A stretch of 54,730 bases of DNA, from contig CALKEQ010000014.1 of assembly GCA_938084905.1 (NCBI GenBank), positions 1 to 54,730 of the forward strand. Direction: 5' to 3'. Below, piece after piece: positions 8,615 to 16,847 of this stretch. The translations under genes were made by a program, and so were the position numbers. Each line of letters starts with the position of its first letter. The first letter of the stretch is position 1. This DNA is from an uncultured bacterium (GTDB taxonomy: Bacteria > Desulfobacterota > Syntrophorhabdia > Syntrophorhabdales > JANXAF01). The notes beneath the pieces were generated by a model. It ran no database searches. It saw only the letters and a list, made by a program, of their open reading frames with translations, and had not been told where the DNA came from.

Positions 8615-10154
8615 ATTCTACAGCCCTCGTCTCGCGTATAACAACAACCTTTATCTGTCCCGGGTAAGTCAGTTCACTTTCGATCTTTTTTGCAATATCC
8701 CTTGAGAGAGCGTAGAGTTCATCATCACTTACCTCATCGCTTCTCACAACAACCCTTATTTCTCTACCAGCCTGGAGTGCATAACACTTTTCCACACCTG
8801 GGAAGCTACTAGCAATCCTCTCTAGATCCTCAAGCCTTTTTATGTATGTCTGGAGCATCTCTCTCCTCGCACCTGGTCTGGCTCCAGAGAGAGCATCAGC
8901 CGCCTGAACAACAACATCAAGGATCGATTGGGCTTCAATTTCCTCATGGTGGGCAAGTATTGCGTGGACTATCTCCTCGCTCTCTCCATATTTCCTTGCA
9001 AAATCAGCTCCGATCTGCGCGTGGGAACCTTCAACTTCATGGTCAACGGCTTTGCCGATATCGTGGAGAAGACCGGCTCTTTTTGCGTCCTTCACATTTA
9101 TTCCAAGCTCAGCGGCTATTATTCCAGAGATGAAGGCAACCTCTATTGAATGCCTGTAGACATTCTGGGCATAACTACTTCTGAACTGGAGTTTACCCAA
9201 AAGTTTTATAAGCTCCGGATGGACATTGTGGAGGCCAAGATCAAACACTGCCTTTTCGCCTGCCTCTTTTATCTTCTCCTCCAGTTCTTCCGCCACCTTA
9301 GCCACAACCTCCTCAATCCGTGCAGGATGAATTCTTCCGTCAGCTACAAGCCTCTCCAAAGCGAGTCTTGCAACTTCTCTTCTTATCGGATTAAAGCATG
9401 AGAGGATTACAGCCTCTGGAGTATCATCGATTATAATGTCCACACCTGTTGCAGCCTCAAGGGCTCTTATATTCCTTCCTTCCCTTCCTATTATTCTTCC
9501 CTTCATCTCCTCATTTGGCAGCTGCACAACAGAAACTGATTCCTCGGTCACATATTCTCCGGCGTACCTTTGTACGGCCAGTGCAATGATCTCTTTCGCT
9601 TTTTTGTCGGCCTTCTCCTTTGCCTCCTCCTCTATCCTTTTACAGATCTTTAAGGCCTCAAATCTTGCATTTTCCTCAACCATCTGGAGAAGTAGATTTT
9701 TCGCCTCTTCAGCTGTCATACCTGAGATTTTCTCTAATTTCTCCCTCTCTTTCTCCAAAAGTATTTCATACTCCTTTATTTTTTGGCTTGCCTCAGCTTC
9801 TCTTCGTGAGAGCTCCTTTTCCCTTTCTAGAAGTTCACCTTCCTTCCTTTCGAGGATCTCCAATTTTTTCTCAAAACTCGCCTCTTTTTGAGCGAGTCTT
9901 TGCTCAATTTTCTCCAATTCAAGTCTTCTGCTCTTAATCTCCTGGTCAAATTCGGTTCTTGCCTGAAGGATCATATCTTTGGCCTGAAGGGAAGCCTCCC
10001 TCTTTATAGTTTCGGCTTCCCTTTTCGCGTCCTCGAGGATCTTCCTCCCTATCCTTTCGTATTCTTCAAGCTTTCTTTTTTGTACAATTCTTGAGAGATA
10101 AAAACCGACAACGAGAGACAAAAGAGAAATGGCAATATAGACGAGAACTTTCAC
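8604..10154 (-). CDS. rny: Ribonuclease Y
   Basis: A 516-residue membrane-anchored endoribonuclease that starts mRNA decay. The order of parts is standard: one N-terminal membrane helix (about 2-23), a long coiled coil (about 25-200), a KH RNA-binding domain with [10 protein letters not shown] (219-228), and an HD domain with the catalytic pair in GLLHDIGK (H364, D365). The start is GTG with a strong GAGGGG in front. RNase Y is typical of Firmicutes, but some Deltaproteobacteria and thermophiles carry it. The 5' leader holds a long imperfect inverted repeat (see 10189-10268). Confidence 0.96.
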   Translation of the reverse strand: MKVLVYIAISLLSLVVGFYLSRIVQKRKLEEYERIGRKILEDAKREAETIKREASLQAKDMILQARTEFDQEIKSRRLELEKIEQRLAQKEASFEKKLEILERKEGELLEREKELSRREAEASQKIKEYEILLEKEREKLEKISGMTAEEAKNLLLQMVEENARFEALKICKRIEEEAKEKADKKAKEIIALAVQRYAGEYVTEESVSVVQLPNEEMKGRIIGREGRNIRALEAATGVDIIIDDTPEAVILSCFNPIRREVARLALERLVADGRIHPARIEEVVAKVAEELEEKIKEAGEKAVFDLGLHNVHPELIKLLGKLQFRSSYAQNVYRHSIEVAFISGIIAAELGINVKDAKRAGLLHDIGKAVDHEVEGSHAQIGADFARKYGESEEIVHAILAHHEEIEAQSILDVVVQAADALSGARPGARREMLQTYIKRLEDLERIASSFPGVEKCYALQAGREIRVVVRSDEVSDDELYALSRDIAKKIESELTYPGQIKVVVIRETRAVEYAR

Positions 10155-10188
10155 TTTCCCCTCTTTTTCTCAAGGGGTTAGGTGATGA

Positions 10189-10268
10189 GGGCAAAAGAGA
10201 CTATTTTACGTTCTACTTACCTTTACCTCCTTACTTTTGATTTTTATATGTACAATCTCTTTTTGCCC
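10189..10268 (-). promoter_or_regulatory. Long imperfect inverted repeat in the rny leader
   Basis: The arms are GGGCAAAAGAGACT (10189-10202) and AATCTCTTTTTGCCC (10254-10268). They can pair apart from a bulge and a mismatch, closing an AU-rich loop of about 50 bases. On the rny-sense strand the loop contains an AAGGAGGT that precedes no usable start codon. The element lies between 6S RNA and the rny start. It could be a regulatory leader, a processing site or the end of the 6S precursor. Confidence 0.4.
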
Positions 10269-10299
10269 AGCAACTAACCCTCTTAGTTGTTTATATAAA

Positions 10300-10470
10300 C
10301 CCCGCAATGCCGTGTAAATAGTAGATCTTGAACCTCAAAACTAAAGTGGGTGCCTCATTGTTGCCTTCGGCTTCTCGCCTTTTGTGCGAGCTTGCTCCCG
10401 GCAACAAAATCTGGCTCCCATAATTGAGGTGTTGGCTCGAAGTCACTATTTATCACGAGCATTGCAGGGA
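10300..10470 (-). ncRNA. ssrS: 6S RNA
   Basis: On the minus strand a roughly 171-base RNA is closed by a long stem, CCCTGCAATGCTCGTG at the 5' end against CACGGCATTGCGGGG at the 3' end, extended inward by AAATAGT/ACTATTT. A single-stranded central region and a GC-rich terminal hairpin (GTTGCC...GGCAAC) follow, as in 6S RNA, which mimics an open promoter and binds sigma70 RNA polymerase. It sits immediately downstream of zapA, the classic proteobacterial position of ssrS. Exact ends are estimated from the closing stem. Confidence 0.9.
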
Positions 10471-10473
10471 ACT

Positions 10474-10734
10474 TTAAACCTCCTCCATTTTTTTAAGGAG
10501 ACGGTCCGCGCTTCTCTCTATTTCCCCAACTCTATCTTTTAATTCCAAATACTCGTCGGCCATCTCCATAAGTGCCATTATGAGTGCATTCACTGTATTT
10601 ACTATCCTGTGCTCGGTCAAAACCTCACTCACTTTCCTGTCAACGTACATTGCAGCCCTTTTTATCCTTTCCTCATCCTCCCCTACAAACGTGTAAAGCT
10701 GCCTTCCTATCGTTACTTCCACTCTCTTCTCCAT
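10474..10734 (-). CDS. zapA: Cell division protein ZapA
   Basis: An 86-residue protein that binds and bundles FtsZ filaments at the division ring. The family pattern is visible: VEVTIGRQLYTFVGEDEE, then IKRAAMYVDRKV, an alanine-rich helix NTVNALIMALMEMADEYLEL and a C-terminal coiled coil. It lies six bases after the zapB-like gene and just before the 6S RNA, an arrangement seen across many proteobacteria. Confidence 0.9.
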   Translation of the reverse strand: MEKRVEVTIGRQLYTFVGEDEERIKRAAMYVDRKVSEVLTEHRIVNTVNALIMALMEMADEYLELKDRVGEIERSADRLLKKMEEV

Positions 10735-10740
10735 CTATCC

Positions 10741-10968
10741 TTAAGCGTTCGATATCTTTTCAATTATAGCCCCAATCTTCTCTATAATGAGATCCTTCTC
10801 GTTCTTCATTAGACTCATCTTTTCCTTCAACTCCTTGTTTTCCGCCTCAAGAGCTTTGAATCTCTCCTGATATTTCTGATTTTCCTCCTTTAAGGCCTTG
10901 TAATTCTTTAGAAGAGCGTCGATTTTTTCTTCAAGTTCTAAAAGCTTTTGATCGCTGAAAAGCTCCAT
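10741..10968 (-). CDS. ZapB-like coiled-coil protein
   Basis: A 75-residue protein that is almost entirely coiled coil (LEEKIDALLKNYKALKEENQ and onward). ZapB proteins are of this size and work with ZapA at the FtsZ ring. Assignment rests on length, coiled-coil content and position directly before zapA; sequence similarity among such short coiled coils is weak evidence. A general septum-associated coiled-coil protein is the fallback description. Confidence 0.7.
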   Translation of the reverse strand: MELFSDQKLLELEEKIDALLKNYKALKEENQKYQERFKALEAENKELKEKMSLMKNEKDLIIEKIGAIIEKISNA

Positions 10969-10983
10969 AGTTATTAGATACAG

Positions 10984-12115
10984 CTAATTACCCTTGAAAG
11001 TCAAGTGCAAAAGGTACGCCTTTATAAACTCGTCTATTTTTCCATCAAGAACCTCTTCTGCGTTGTACACCTCAACCTTCGTTCTGTGGTCCTTCACAAG
11101 CTTATAAGGGTGAAGAATGTAGGAACGGATCTGGCTTCCCCATGCTATCTCCTTTTTATCCTGGGACAAAGCCTTAATCTTCTCCTCCTTCTTTTTCTTC
11201 TCCAGTTCATAGAGTCTGGATCTGAGTATCGCCATTGCTATTGCTTTGTTCTTGTGCTGGGAACGTTCATTTTGACACTGGACAACGATTCCAGTTGGAA
11301 TGTGAGTTATCCTTACTGCCGATTCCGTCTTGTTCACATGCTGACCCCCAGGCCCACTAGATCTATACGTATCTATACGCAGATCCTCATCTCTTATCTC
11401 CACGACTATATCTTCTGGAAGCTCAGGATAGGCGTAAAAAGAGGCAAAAGAGGTGTGCCTTCTATTACTGGCGTCAAAAGGAGAAATCCTCACGAGCCTA
11501 TGTATACCGTTTTCGCATTTTAAATATCCATATGCGTAGGGTCCTTTGACAAGGAAAGTTACGTTTTTTATACCTGCCTCTTCGCCATGGAGTATATCGA
11601 CTATCTGGGTTTCAAATCCCTTCCTTTCCGCCCACCTTAGATACATTCTTAGAAGCATCTCTGCCCAGTCCTGAGCCTCCGTTCCTCCTGCACCCGCGTT
11701 TATATAGACTATGGCGTTGTCTTTATCGTGCTCTCCTCCTAGCATTCTCTCTATTTCAAATCTGGTCAACTCATTCTCTAGCTTCTCAACCTTCGATTTT
11801 AGCTCTCTTAGGTCCTCAGGATCCTGGGTTTCTTTGAAAAAATCCTGAAGGATGACTATTTCCTCAAACTCTCTCTCGCAGCTCTCCCATTTCTCCTTCT
11901 CTTCAGATAGCCTTGCTCTCTCCTTTAATATCTGATGAGCCCTTTCAGGATTTTCCCAGAAACCTACCTTACTAGTTTCAGAGTCAAGCTCGGCGATTCT
12001 TTTTTCTATTGAGGAGATGTCAAAGATGTCCTCTTAGAGTGTAAAATCTCTCTGAGAGGACAGTTATCTTTCCTCTGAGATCTTCAAAAGTTATGGAGTC
12101 CTTTTTCTTCTCCAT
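10984..12115 (-). CDS. prfB: Peptide chain release factor 2, programmed +1 frameshift
   Basis: The gene is split: 12115-12023 encodes 31 residues ([10 protein letters not shown]...RGHL), then CTT TGA C (12025-12019) is reached; skipping the T at 12022 continues as GAC ATC TCC into 12021-10984, giving 376 residues in total. RF2 recognises UGA and UAA and the in-frame UGA makes its own synthesis self-regulated. The GGQ peptidyl-hydrolysis motif is in [14 protein letters not shown]. An AGAGGA lies upstream of the slippery site, at the usual place of the stimulating Shine-Dalgarno-like element. The gene begins five bases after icd, so it is likely co-transcribed with the citrate cassette. Confidence 0.95.
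12019..12025 (-). promoter_or_regulatory. RF2 programmed +1 frameshift site
   Basis: The minus-strand heptamer CTTTGAC is the canonical RF2 recoding site (Leu codon followed by UGA C). It follows 30 sense codons. AGAGGA six bases upstream resembles the internal Shine-Dalgarno that promotes slippage. Confidence 0.93.
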
Positions 12116-12120
12116 TGCGG

Positions 12121-13248
12121 TTATTCCAGTCTTTGAAGCAGTGCCTTTCCAAATTCAGAACATTTAACAGGCTTGACACCGTCTAGATGCCGGGCAAGGT
12201 CATACGTCATTATACCTTCCTTTAAGGTCCTCTCTATAGCCTTCTCTATAAGTTCCTTTGCCTTCGGGAGTTTAATGTGTTCGAAAAGCATGCACGCTGA
12301 AAGAATAAATGAGATAGGATTGACCATATCAAGACCAGCATATTTAGGAGCACTACCATGGGTAGGCTCAAATATGGCGATTTCGTCTCCTATATTTGCA
12401 CCCGGTGCCACGCCCAGCCCTCCAATCAGTGCTGCGCAGCAGTCTGAGAGATAGTCTCCATTTAGGTTCGGGCAAAGAAGTACATCGTACTCTTCTGGTC
12501 TCAGTATAACTTGCGCGAACATGTTGTCTGCGATTATATCATTAATTTGGATATCATTTCCATAAGAGCCTCTGAAAAGCTCCTCCCATATGTTGTAAGC
12601 CCATGCTCTGAAGGCTCCTTCAGTGTACTTCATTATATTCCCTTTATGGACTATTGTAATCTTCCTTCTTTTGTGCGAGATAGCGTAATTGAGGACCCAC
12701 CTTACGAATCTCTCCGTCGCCTTTTTACTCATAGGCTTTATTCCAATGCCCGAATCCTCTGCAACATCCACCCCCATCACCTCATTGAGGAACTTTATGA
12801 CCCTTCTTGAATCTTCAGTAAAAGCCTCCCATTCTATCCCCTTGTAGACATCATCTGTGTTCTCTCTAAATACGATAAGGTCGATCCTCTCTGGATTTTT
12901 AATGGGGCTTGGAAGACCTCGAATGTATTTTACAGGTCTCATGCAGACGTAAAGATCGAATATCTGTCTTAAATAGACGTTCATACTTCTGAAACCGCCA
13001 CCAACAGGCGTAGTAAGAGGACCCTTTATGGCAAACTTTACCTCTTTTACTGTTTCTACGGTCTCTTCGGGAAGTAGAACACCCTTCTCTTCAAGGGCTT
13101 TCTGACCTGCAAGAAGGTAGATCCATTCTATCTCCTTTTCATGATCGTAGGCCTTGATCACAGCCTCTTCAAGGAGTTCTCGAGAGGCGTTCCATATATC
13201 AGGGCCTGTACCATCCCCCATTATATAGGGTATCCTTATCTTTTCCAT
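12121..13248 (-). CDS. icd: Isocitrate dehydrogenase, probably NADP-dependent
   Basis: A 375-residue isocitrate/isopropylmalate dehydrogenase family protein that oxidises isocitrate to 2-oxoglutarate and CO2. It follows the E. coli Icd pattern closely: PLTTPVGGGFRSMNVYLRQ (substrate serine retained), DLYVCMRPV, FRENTDDVYKGIEW, VHKGNIMKYTEGAF, LNGDYLSD, PGANIGDE. Coenzyme residues match the NADP type: K-Y in HGSAPKYAG, V in MVNP, and the Y..R pair in TYDLAR, which correspond to Lys344, Tyr345, Val351, Tyr391 and Arg395 of E. coli. It is shorter than E. coli Icd (about 416). It adjoins the small isomerase subunit without a gap, completing the citrate to 2-oxoglutarate route. Confidence 0.88.
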   Translation of the reverse strand: MEKIRIPYIMGDGTGPDIWNASRELLEEAVIKAYDHEKEIEWIYLLAGQKALEEKGVLLPEETVETVKEVKFAIKGPLTTPVGGGFRSMNVYLRQIFDLYVCMRPVKYIRGLPSPIKNPERIDLIVFRENTDDVYKGIEWEAFTEDSRRVIKFLNEVMGVDVAEDSGIGIKPMSKKATERFVRWVLNYAISHKRRKITIVHKGNIMKYTEGAFRAWAYNIWEELFRGSYGNDIQINDIIADNMFAQVILRPEEYDVLLCPNLNGDYLSDCCAALIGGLGVAPGANIGDEIAIFEPTHGSAPKYAGLDMVNPISFILSACMLFEHIKLPKAKELIEKAIERTLKEGIMTYDLARHLDGVKPVKCSEFGKALLQRLE

Positions 13249-13746
13249 TTACACTCTTAGTCCCCCGTTTTTTTTCACGTATGGAACAAGTCCACCTGCC
13301 TTTAGGATTTCCCTCATTATCGGTGGAAGAGGCTTGAATTTTTTCTCTGTCCCTTTGGTTATATTCCTCAATAATCCCTCATCCAGAATCACCTCCACCA
13401 GATCACCATCCTCTACACCTTCTGTTTCGCATATAATAGGACATAAACCAACATTTATTGCATTTCTAAAAAATATCCTTGCAAATGACGGTGCAACAAC
13501 GCCATCTATCCCTGCCATTTTTATGATTAACGGAGCATGTTCCCTGCTCGAGCCAAGGCCAAAGTTCCTCCCGGCGAATATTAAATCACCCTTTTTTACC
13601 TTTTTGTAAAACCCTGGACAGATGTCTTCAAAGAGGTGTTTTTTTAGCTCCTCTAACTTCGACCTCAAATGGTAAAACCTTCCAGGTATAATATGGTCTG
13701 TGGAGATGCTATCGCCAAATTTCCATACTCTTCCCTTTAGTATCAT
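13249..13746 (-). CDS. Aconitase/IPM-isomerase-type hydro-lyase, small subunit (swivel domain)
   Basis: A 165-residue LeuD-type swivel subunit. Visible motifs are [33 protein letters not shown] and AIKMAGI-like [17 protein letters not shown]. Together with the large subunit it would interconvert a 2-hydroxy and 3-hydroxy acid through a cis-enoate. The substrate loop reads GRFYHLRS; in family studies an LRT-type loop with arginine belongs to homoaconitase and hydrophobic loops to isopropylmalate isomerase, so LRS suggests a tricarboxylate such as citrate. This and the position between Re-citrate synthase and icd point to aconitase function. It starts 38 bases inside the large-subunit gene. LeuD proper is the alternative. 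Confidence 0.8.
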   Translation of the reverse strand: MILKGRVWKFGDSISTDHIIPGRFYHLRSKLEELKKHLFEDICPGFYKKVKKGDLIFAGRNFGLGSSREHAPLIIKMAGIDGVVAPSFARIFFRNAINVGLCPIICETEGVEDGDLVEVILDEGLLRNITKGTEKKFKPLPPIMREILKAGGLVPYVKKNGGLRV

Positions 13747-15004
13747 CCATTACCTCCCTCACGTCCGTGATTCTTCCAAAGATAGCTGAGGCAGCTGCCG
13801 TTGCTGGAGAGGCAAGAAATATCTCCGAATCTGGGTTTCCCATCCTTCCAAGGAAGTTCCTGTTCGATGTCGATACGCATCTTTCCCCATTTCCCAAAAC
13901 ACCCATGTGAAGGCCTATACATGGACCGCAGCCTGGTGGCAATATTACAGCTCCTGACTCAACGAGAGTCTCTATAATACCCTCCTTAAGAGCGTTTAGG
14001 TAAATGGATCTTGATGCAGGACAGACTATTAGCCTTACATCTTTATGCTTCTTCCTTCCCCTTAAGATTCGTGCCGCAACTCTTAGATCATTTAGTCTGC
14101 CATTGGTACATGATCCAATAAAAACCTGACTTATCTCAATATTCTGAGTGGAAAGTTCCTCCACGCTTTTCACGTTATCAACCCTGTGCGGCAGACTAAC
14201 CTGCGGTGTTATACTTCCAAGGTCTATTTCAAAGATCCTCTCGTATTCCGCATCTTCATCAGGTTGAAGCTCAACGTAACTCTCCTCCCTTCCCTTCTCC
14301 CTTAGGTACAAAAATGTCAGAATATCGGAAGGAAAGATTCCGCACTTGGCCCCCGTTTCAACCGCCATATTGGCAATCGTCATCCTTTCTTCCATTGGCA
14401 TCTTTCTTACAGCTTCACCAACAAACTCCATTGACTTGTATGTGGCACCCTCCGCTCCTATCATCCCGATAATAAATAGTATCACGTCCTTACTGGAGAC
14501 CCATTCCTTAAGCTCACCCAAAAGCACGAATTTGTAACATTCCGGCACCCTTATCCACGTTTTTCCAAGTCCCATTGCTACTGCTATATCTGTCGATCCC
14601 ATCCCTGTGGCAAAAGCACCAAGTGCACCACCGGTTGTGGAATGAGAATCGGCTCCTAGAAGTACCTCTGAAGGAGAAAGGAACCTCTCGCACATTACCT
14701 GATGGCAGATACCTTCTCCCACGTCGCTTAAAGAGGTGCCGTAGCGTTTTACAAATTCTCTTATCTTTATGTGATCATTGGATAGTTCATGCCTCGGACT
14801 GGGGGAAGCATGATCTATAAAGAAAACCACGTTCTTTGGGTTAAAAACTTTTGTAAATCCAAGCTCCTCAAACCTGCTTATGGCCAGGGGAGCTGTCCCA
14901 TCCTGCAGAAGGATCCTGTCCGCATTTACAACTATGTAGTCTCCCTGCCTCACATCTGTTTTTGTGTTGAGACTCAGAATCTTTTCAGTTATTGTCTTTC
15001 CCAC
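13709..15004 (-). CDS. Aconitase/IPM-isomerase-type hydro-lyase, large subunit (4Fe-4S)
   Basis: A 431-residue large subunit of the LeuC/homoaconitase/aconitase superfamily. Three cysteine ligands for the 4Fe-4S cluster are visible, in IGSCTNGR and PPGCGPCIG. Other motifs are [10 protein letters not shown] (DH pair), [20 protein letters not shown], and [11 protein letters not shown] at the end. Length fits the two-subunit LeuC type (about 420), not the monomeric aconitases (over 750). It begins three bases after the Re-citrate synthase gene. By context it most likely converts citrate to isocitrate; no separate leu genes are near. Confidence 0.82.
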   Translation of the reverse strand: MGKTITEKILSLNTKTDVRQGDYIVVNADRILLQDGTAPLAISRFEELGFTKVFNPKNVVFFIDHASPSPRHELSNDHIKIREFVKRYGTSLSDVGEGICHQVMCERFLSPSEVLLGADSHSTTGGALGAFATGMGSTDIAVAMGLGKTWIRVPECYKFVLLGELKEWVSSKDVILFIIGMIGAEGATYKSMEFVGEAVRKMPMEERMTIANMAVETGAKCGIFPSDILTFLYLREKGREESYVELQPDEDAEYERIFEIDLGSITPQVSLPHRVDNVKSVEELSTQNIEISQVFIGSCTNGRLNDLRVAARILRGRKKHKDVRLIVCPASRSIYLNALKEGIIETLVESGAVILPPGCGPCIGLHMGVLGNGERCVSTSNRNFLGRMGNPDSEIFLASPATAAASAIFGRITDVREVMDDTKGKSMEIWR

Positions 15005-15007
15005 CTT

Positions 15008-16831
15008 TTAGCCCTCCTTTGTCTCTTCCTCCGCTTTTGCAAGATCCTCGAACCTTATGTCAAATCCGAGAACTCCTACTATCTCTCCTGATTCATCCCT
15101 TATGGGACCTGAAACAGTTACACAGAGCGCGCCTGTAATACGGGAGGAGTAGAGGTTGGTTGTGTAAATTTTTCCAGTCTTCATTGGATTTATGAACCAG
15201 TCTCTGTCTGAAAAGTCCTCGTGGAGTCCGATCTTGTAATACTTAGCGCGGTCTTCAACCTGAGTTATGTTTTTCGTAATCTTTATACCTTCGCTGTTTA
15301 CCACGTACGCAAACTGTATATATGGATATTCACTTACAACGCTTTTTAGGACCCCTTCAATCTTTTCAGGGATCATGCTTCTTATGTCTGGGTGGTCTAT
15401 GTAGCGTTCAACAAGGTGAGCAGCCATGTCATATGCCCTTTTCTTGAAGAGCTCAAATTCTGAAACGAATATTTCTGGTATGTATCTTCTTGCCAGATGC
15501 TCAAGCTCAGCGTCTGAAATACATGTGGTTCTACCTTCCTCGTACTGCTTCAAAACCCATCTGTTTATCTTTGCCACACCAGGGTGATTTTTATCGATTC
15601 TATCTTTTCCTGTTAGGGCGAAGTGTGTATTTATCCAGTGGGCGATGCCTGAGAGTCCGGACTTGTCAGTGATGTTCACGGAAACTGGCCTATTGAGTAT
15701 TTTCTCAGTATCAAAGGGTGTGTAAACCTCCTTGTCCTTCATTAATCCGTCTATGTGAATTCCAGCAGACGTGGTATTGAAATCCGCACCAACTAGGGGC
15801 TGGTTTTTTGGAACATGGTAACCTATTTCCCTTTCGAAATAGTTCCTTATCTCAGTAATTACCGTTGTGTCGAGCCCATTTTCCGTGCCTGTGAGTGAAA
15901 TGTATTCGATTATGAGTCCCTCTATTGGAGCGTTTCCAGTCCTTTCCCCTATTCCGAGGAGGGTTCCGTTAACGTATGTGCAACCGTAAAGCCATGCACA
16001 CACACTATTTACAACGACCTTATAAAAATCGTTATGTCCGTGCCACTCAAGGTACTCAGAAGGGACGCCTGCATCGTCTATCATCGCCCGCACTATTTTT
16101 CCTATAGACCTTGGAAGGGCGGCTCCTGGATAAGTAACACCTAGTCCAAGTGTGTCGCAAAGTCTTATTTTTACAGGAATCTTTGCCTGGCGAGAAAGTT
16201 CCATCAGCGCTTGAGCGAAAGGTACGCAGAATCCGTATATGTCCGCTCTCGTTACATCCTCAAAATGGCACCTAGGTACAATTCCATTATCTAGCGCATT
16301 CTCAACAATCTTCAGGTATTCCTTAAAAGCTTCTGACCTCTTCTTCTTGAGCTTCATAAATATGTGGTAATCGGAGACACTCGTTAAAATCCCGGTCTCC
16401 TTTATTCCCATGCTCTTTACGAGTTTGAGATCTTCCTCTCTGGCCCTTATCCATCCAGTTATCTCTGGATAACGGAATCCCTTCTCCATACATTTCTCAA
16501 CAGCCTCTCTGTCCCTCTGAGTGTAAAGGAAAAACTCACACTGCCTTATCACACCATTCGGCCCGCCAAGTCTGTGCATCAACTCATAAAGATCTACGAT
16601 CTGTTTAACAGTGAAAGGAGGTCTCGCCTGTTGCCCATCTCTGAAGGTGGTGTCTGTTATGTAGATCTCCTCTGGAGGATCTATTAGTTCAATTTTATGG
16701 TCGAACTTGACCTTACAAACCTCATGATAGGGGAAGATGTCCCGAAAGAGCTGGGGTTCTTCCACATCCACAAGAGGGAACTTGGTTGTTTTGTAGGTGT
16801 TCTGAGAGATAAACCCTCTTTTTTTCTTCAT
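15008..16831 (-). CDS. Re-citrate synthase-like enzyme with C-terminal Cache-like domain
   Basis: A 607-residue member of the homocitrate/isopropylmalate synthase (DRE-TIM) family. The barrel shows TDTTFRDGQQARPPF, HFEDVTRADIYG, RLCDTLGLG, EWHGHNDFYKVV (HxHxD-type metal site) and NGTLLGIGERTGNAP; a GADFNTTSAGIHIDG segment follows. This form matches (Re)-citrate synthases known from Clostridium kluyveri and Syntrophus, which make citrate from oxaloacetate and acetyl-CoA. The last 140 residues instead resemble a Cache/PAS-like ligand domain (SEYPYIQFAYVVNSEG, SDRDWF, TGKIYTTNLYSS, VSGPIRDESGEIVGVLGFD), with no membrane segment. The ATG at 16831 is chosen over one 15 codons earlier because GGAGGG sits five bases before it. 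Homocitrate synthase is a less likely alternative. Confidence 0.82.
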   Translation of the reverse strand: MKKKRGFISQNTYKTTKFPLVDVEEPQLFRDIFPYHEVCKVKFDHKIELIDPPEEIYITDTTFRDGQQARPPFTVKQIVDLYELMHRLGGPNGVIRQCEFFLYTQRDREAVEKCMEKGFRYPEITGWIRAREEDLKLVKSMGIKETGILTSVSDYHIFMKLKKKRSEAFKEYLKIVENALDNGIVPRCHFEDVTRADIYGFCVPFAQALMELSRQAKIPVKIRLCDTLGLGVTYPGAALPRSIGKIVRAMIDDAGVPSEYLEWHGHNDFYKVVVNSVCAWLYGCTYVNGTLLGIGERTGNAPIEGLIIEYISLTGTENGLDTTVITEIRNYFEREIGYHVPKNQPLVGADFNTTSAGIHIDGLMKDKEVYTPFDTEKILNRPVSVNITDKSGLSGIAHWINTHFALTGKDRIDKNHPGVAKINRWVLKQYEEGRTTCISDAELEHLARRYIPEIFVSEFELFKKRAYDMAAHLVERYIDHPDIRSMIPEKIEGVLKSVVSEYPYIQFAYVVNSEGIKITKNITQVEDRAKYYKIGLHEDFSDRDWFINPMKTGKIYTTNLYSSRITGALCVTVSGPIRDESGEIVGVLGFDIRFEDLAKAEEETKEG

Positions 16832-16847
16832 AGCTGCCCTCCAAGTG

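Noticed and set aside
9436-9937. Two long serine-rich plus-strand frames of 151 and 105 codons
   Set aside because: They are antisense shadows of the RNase Y coiled coil; lysine/glutamate codons on one strand avoid stops on the other.
11005-11523. 172-codon plus-strand frame
   Set aside because: Antisense to prfB; no family match.
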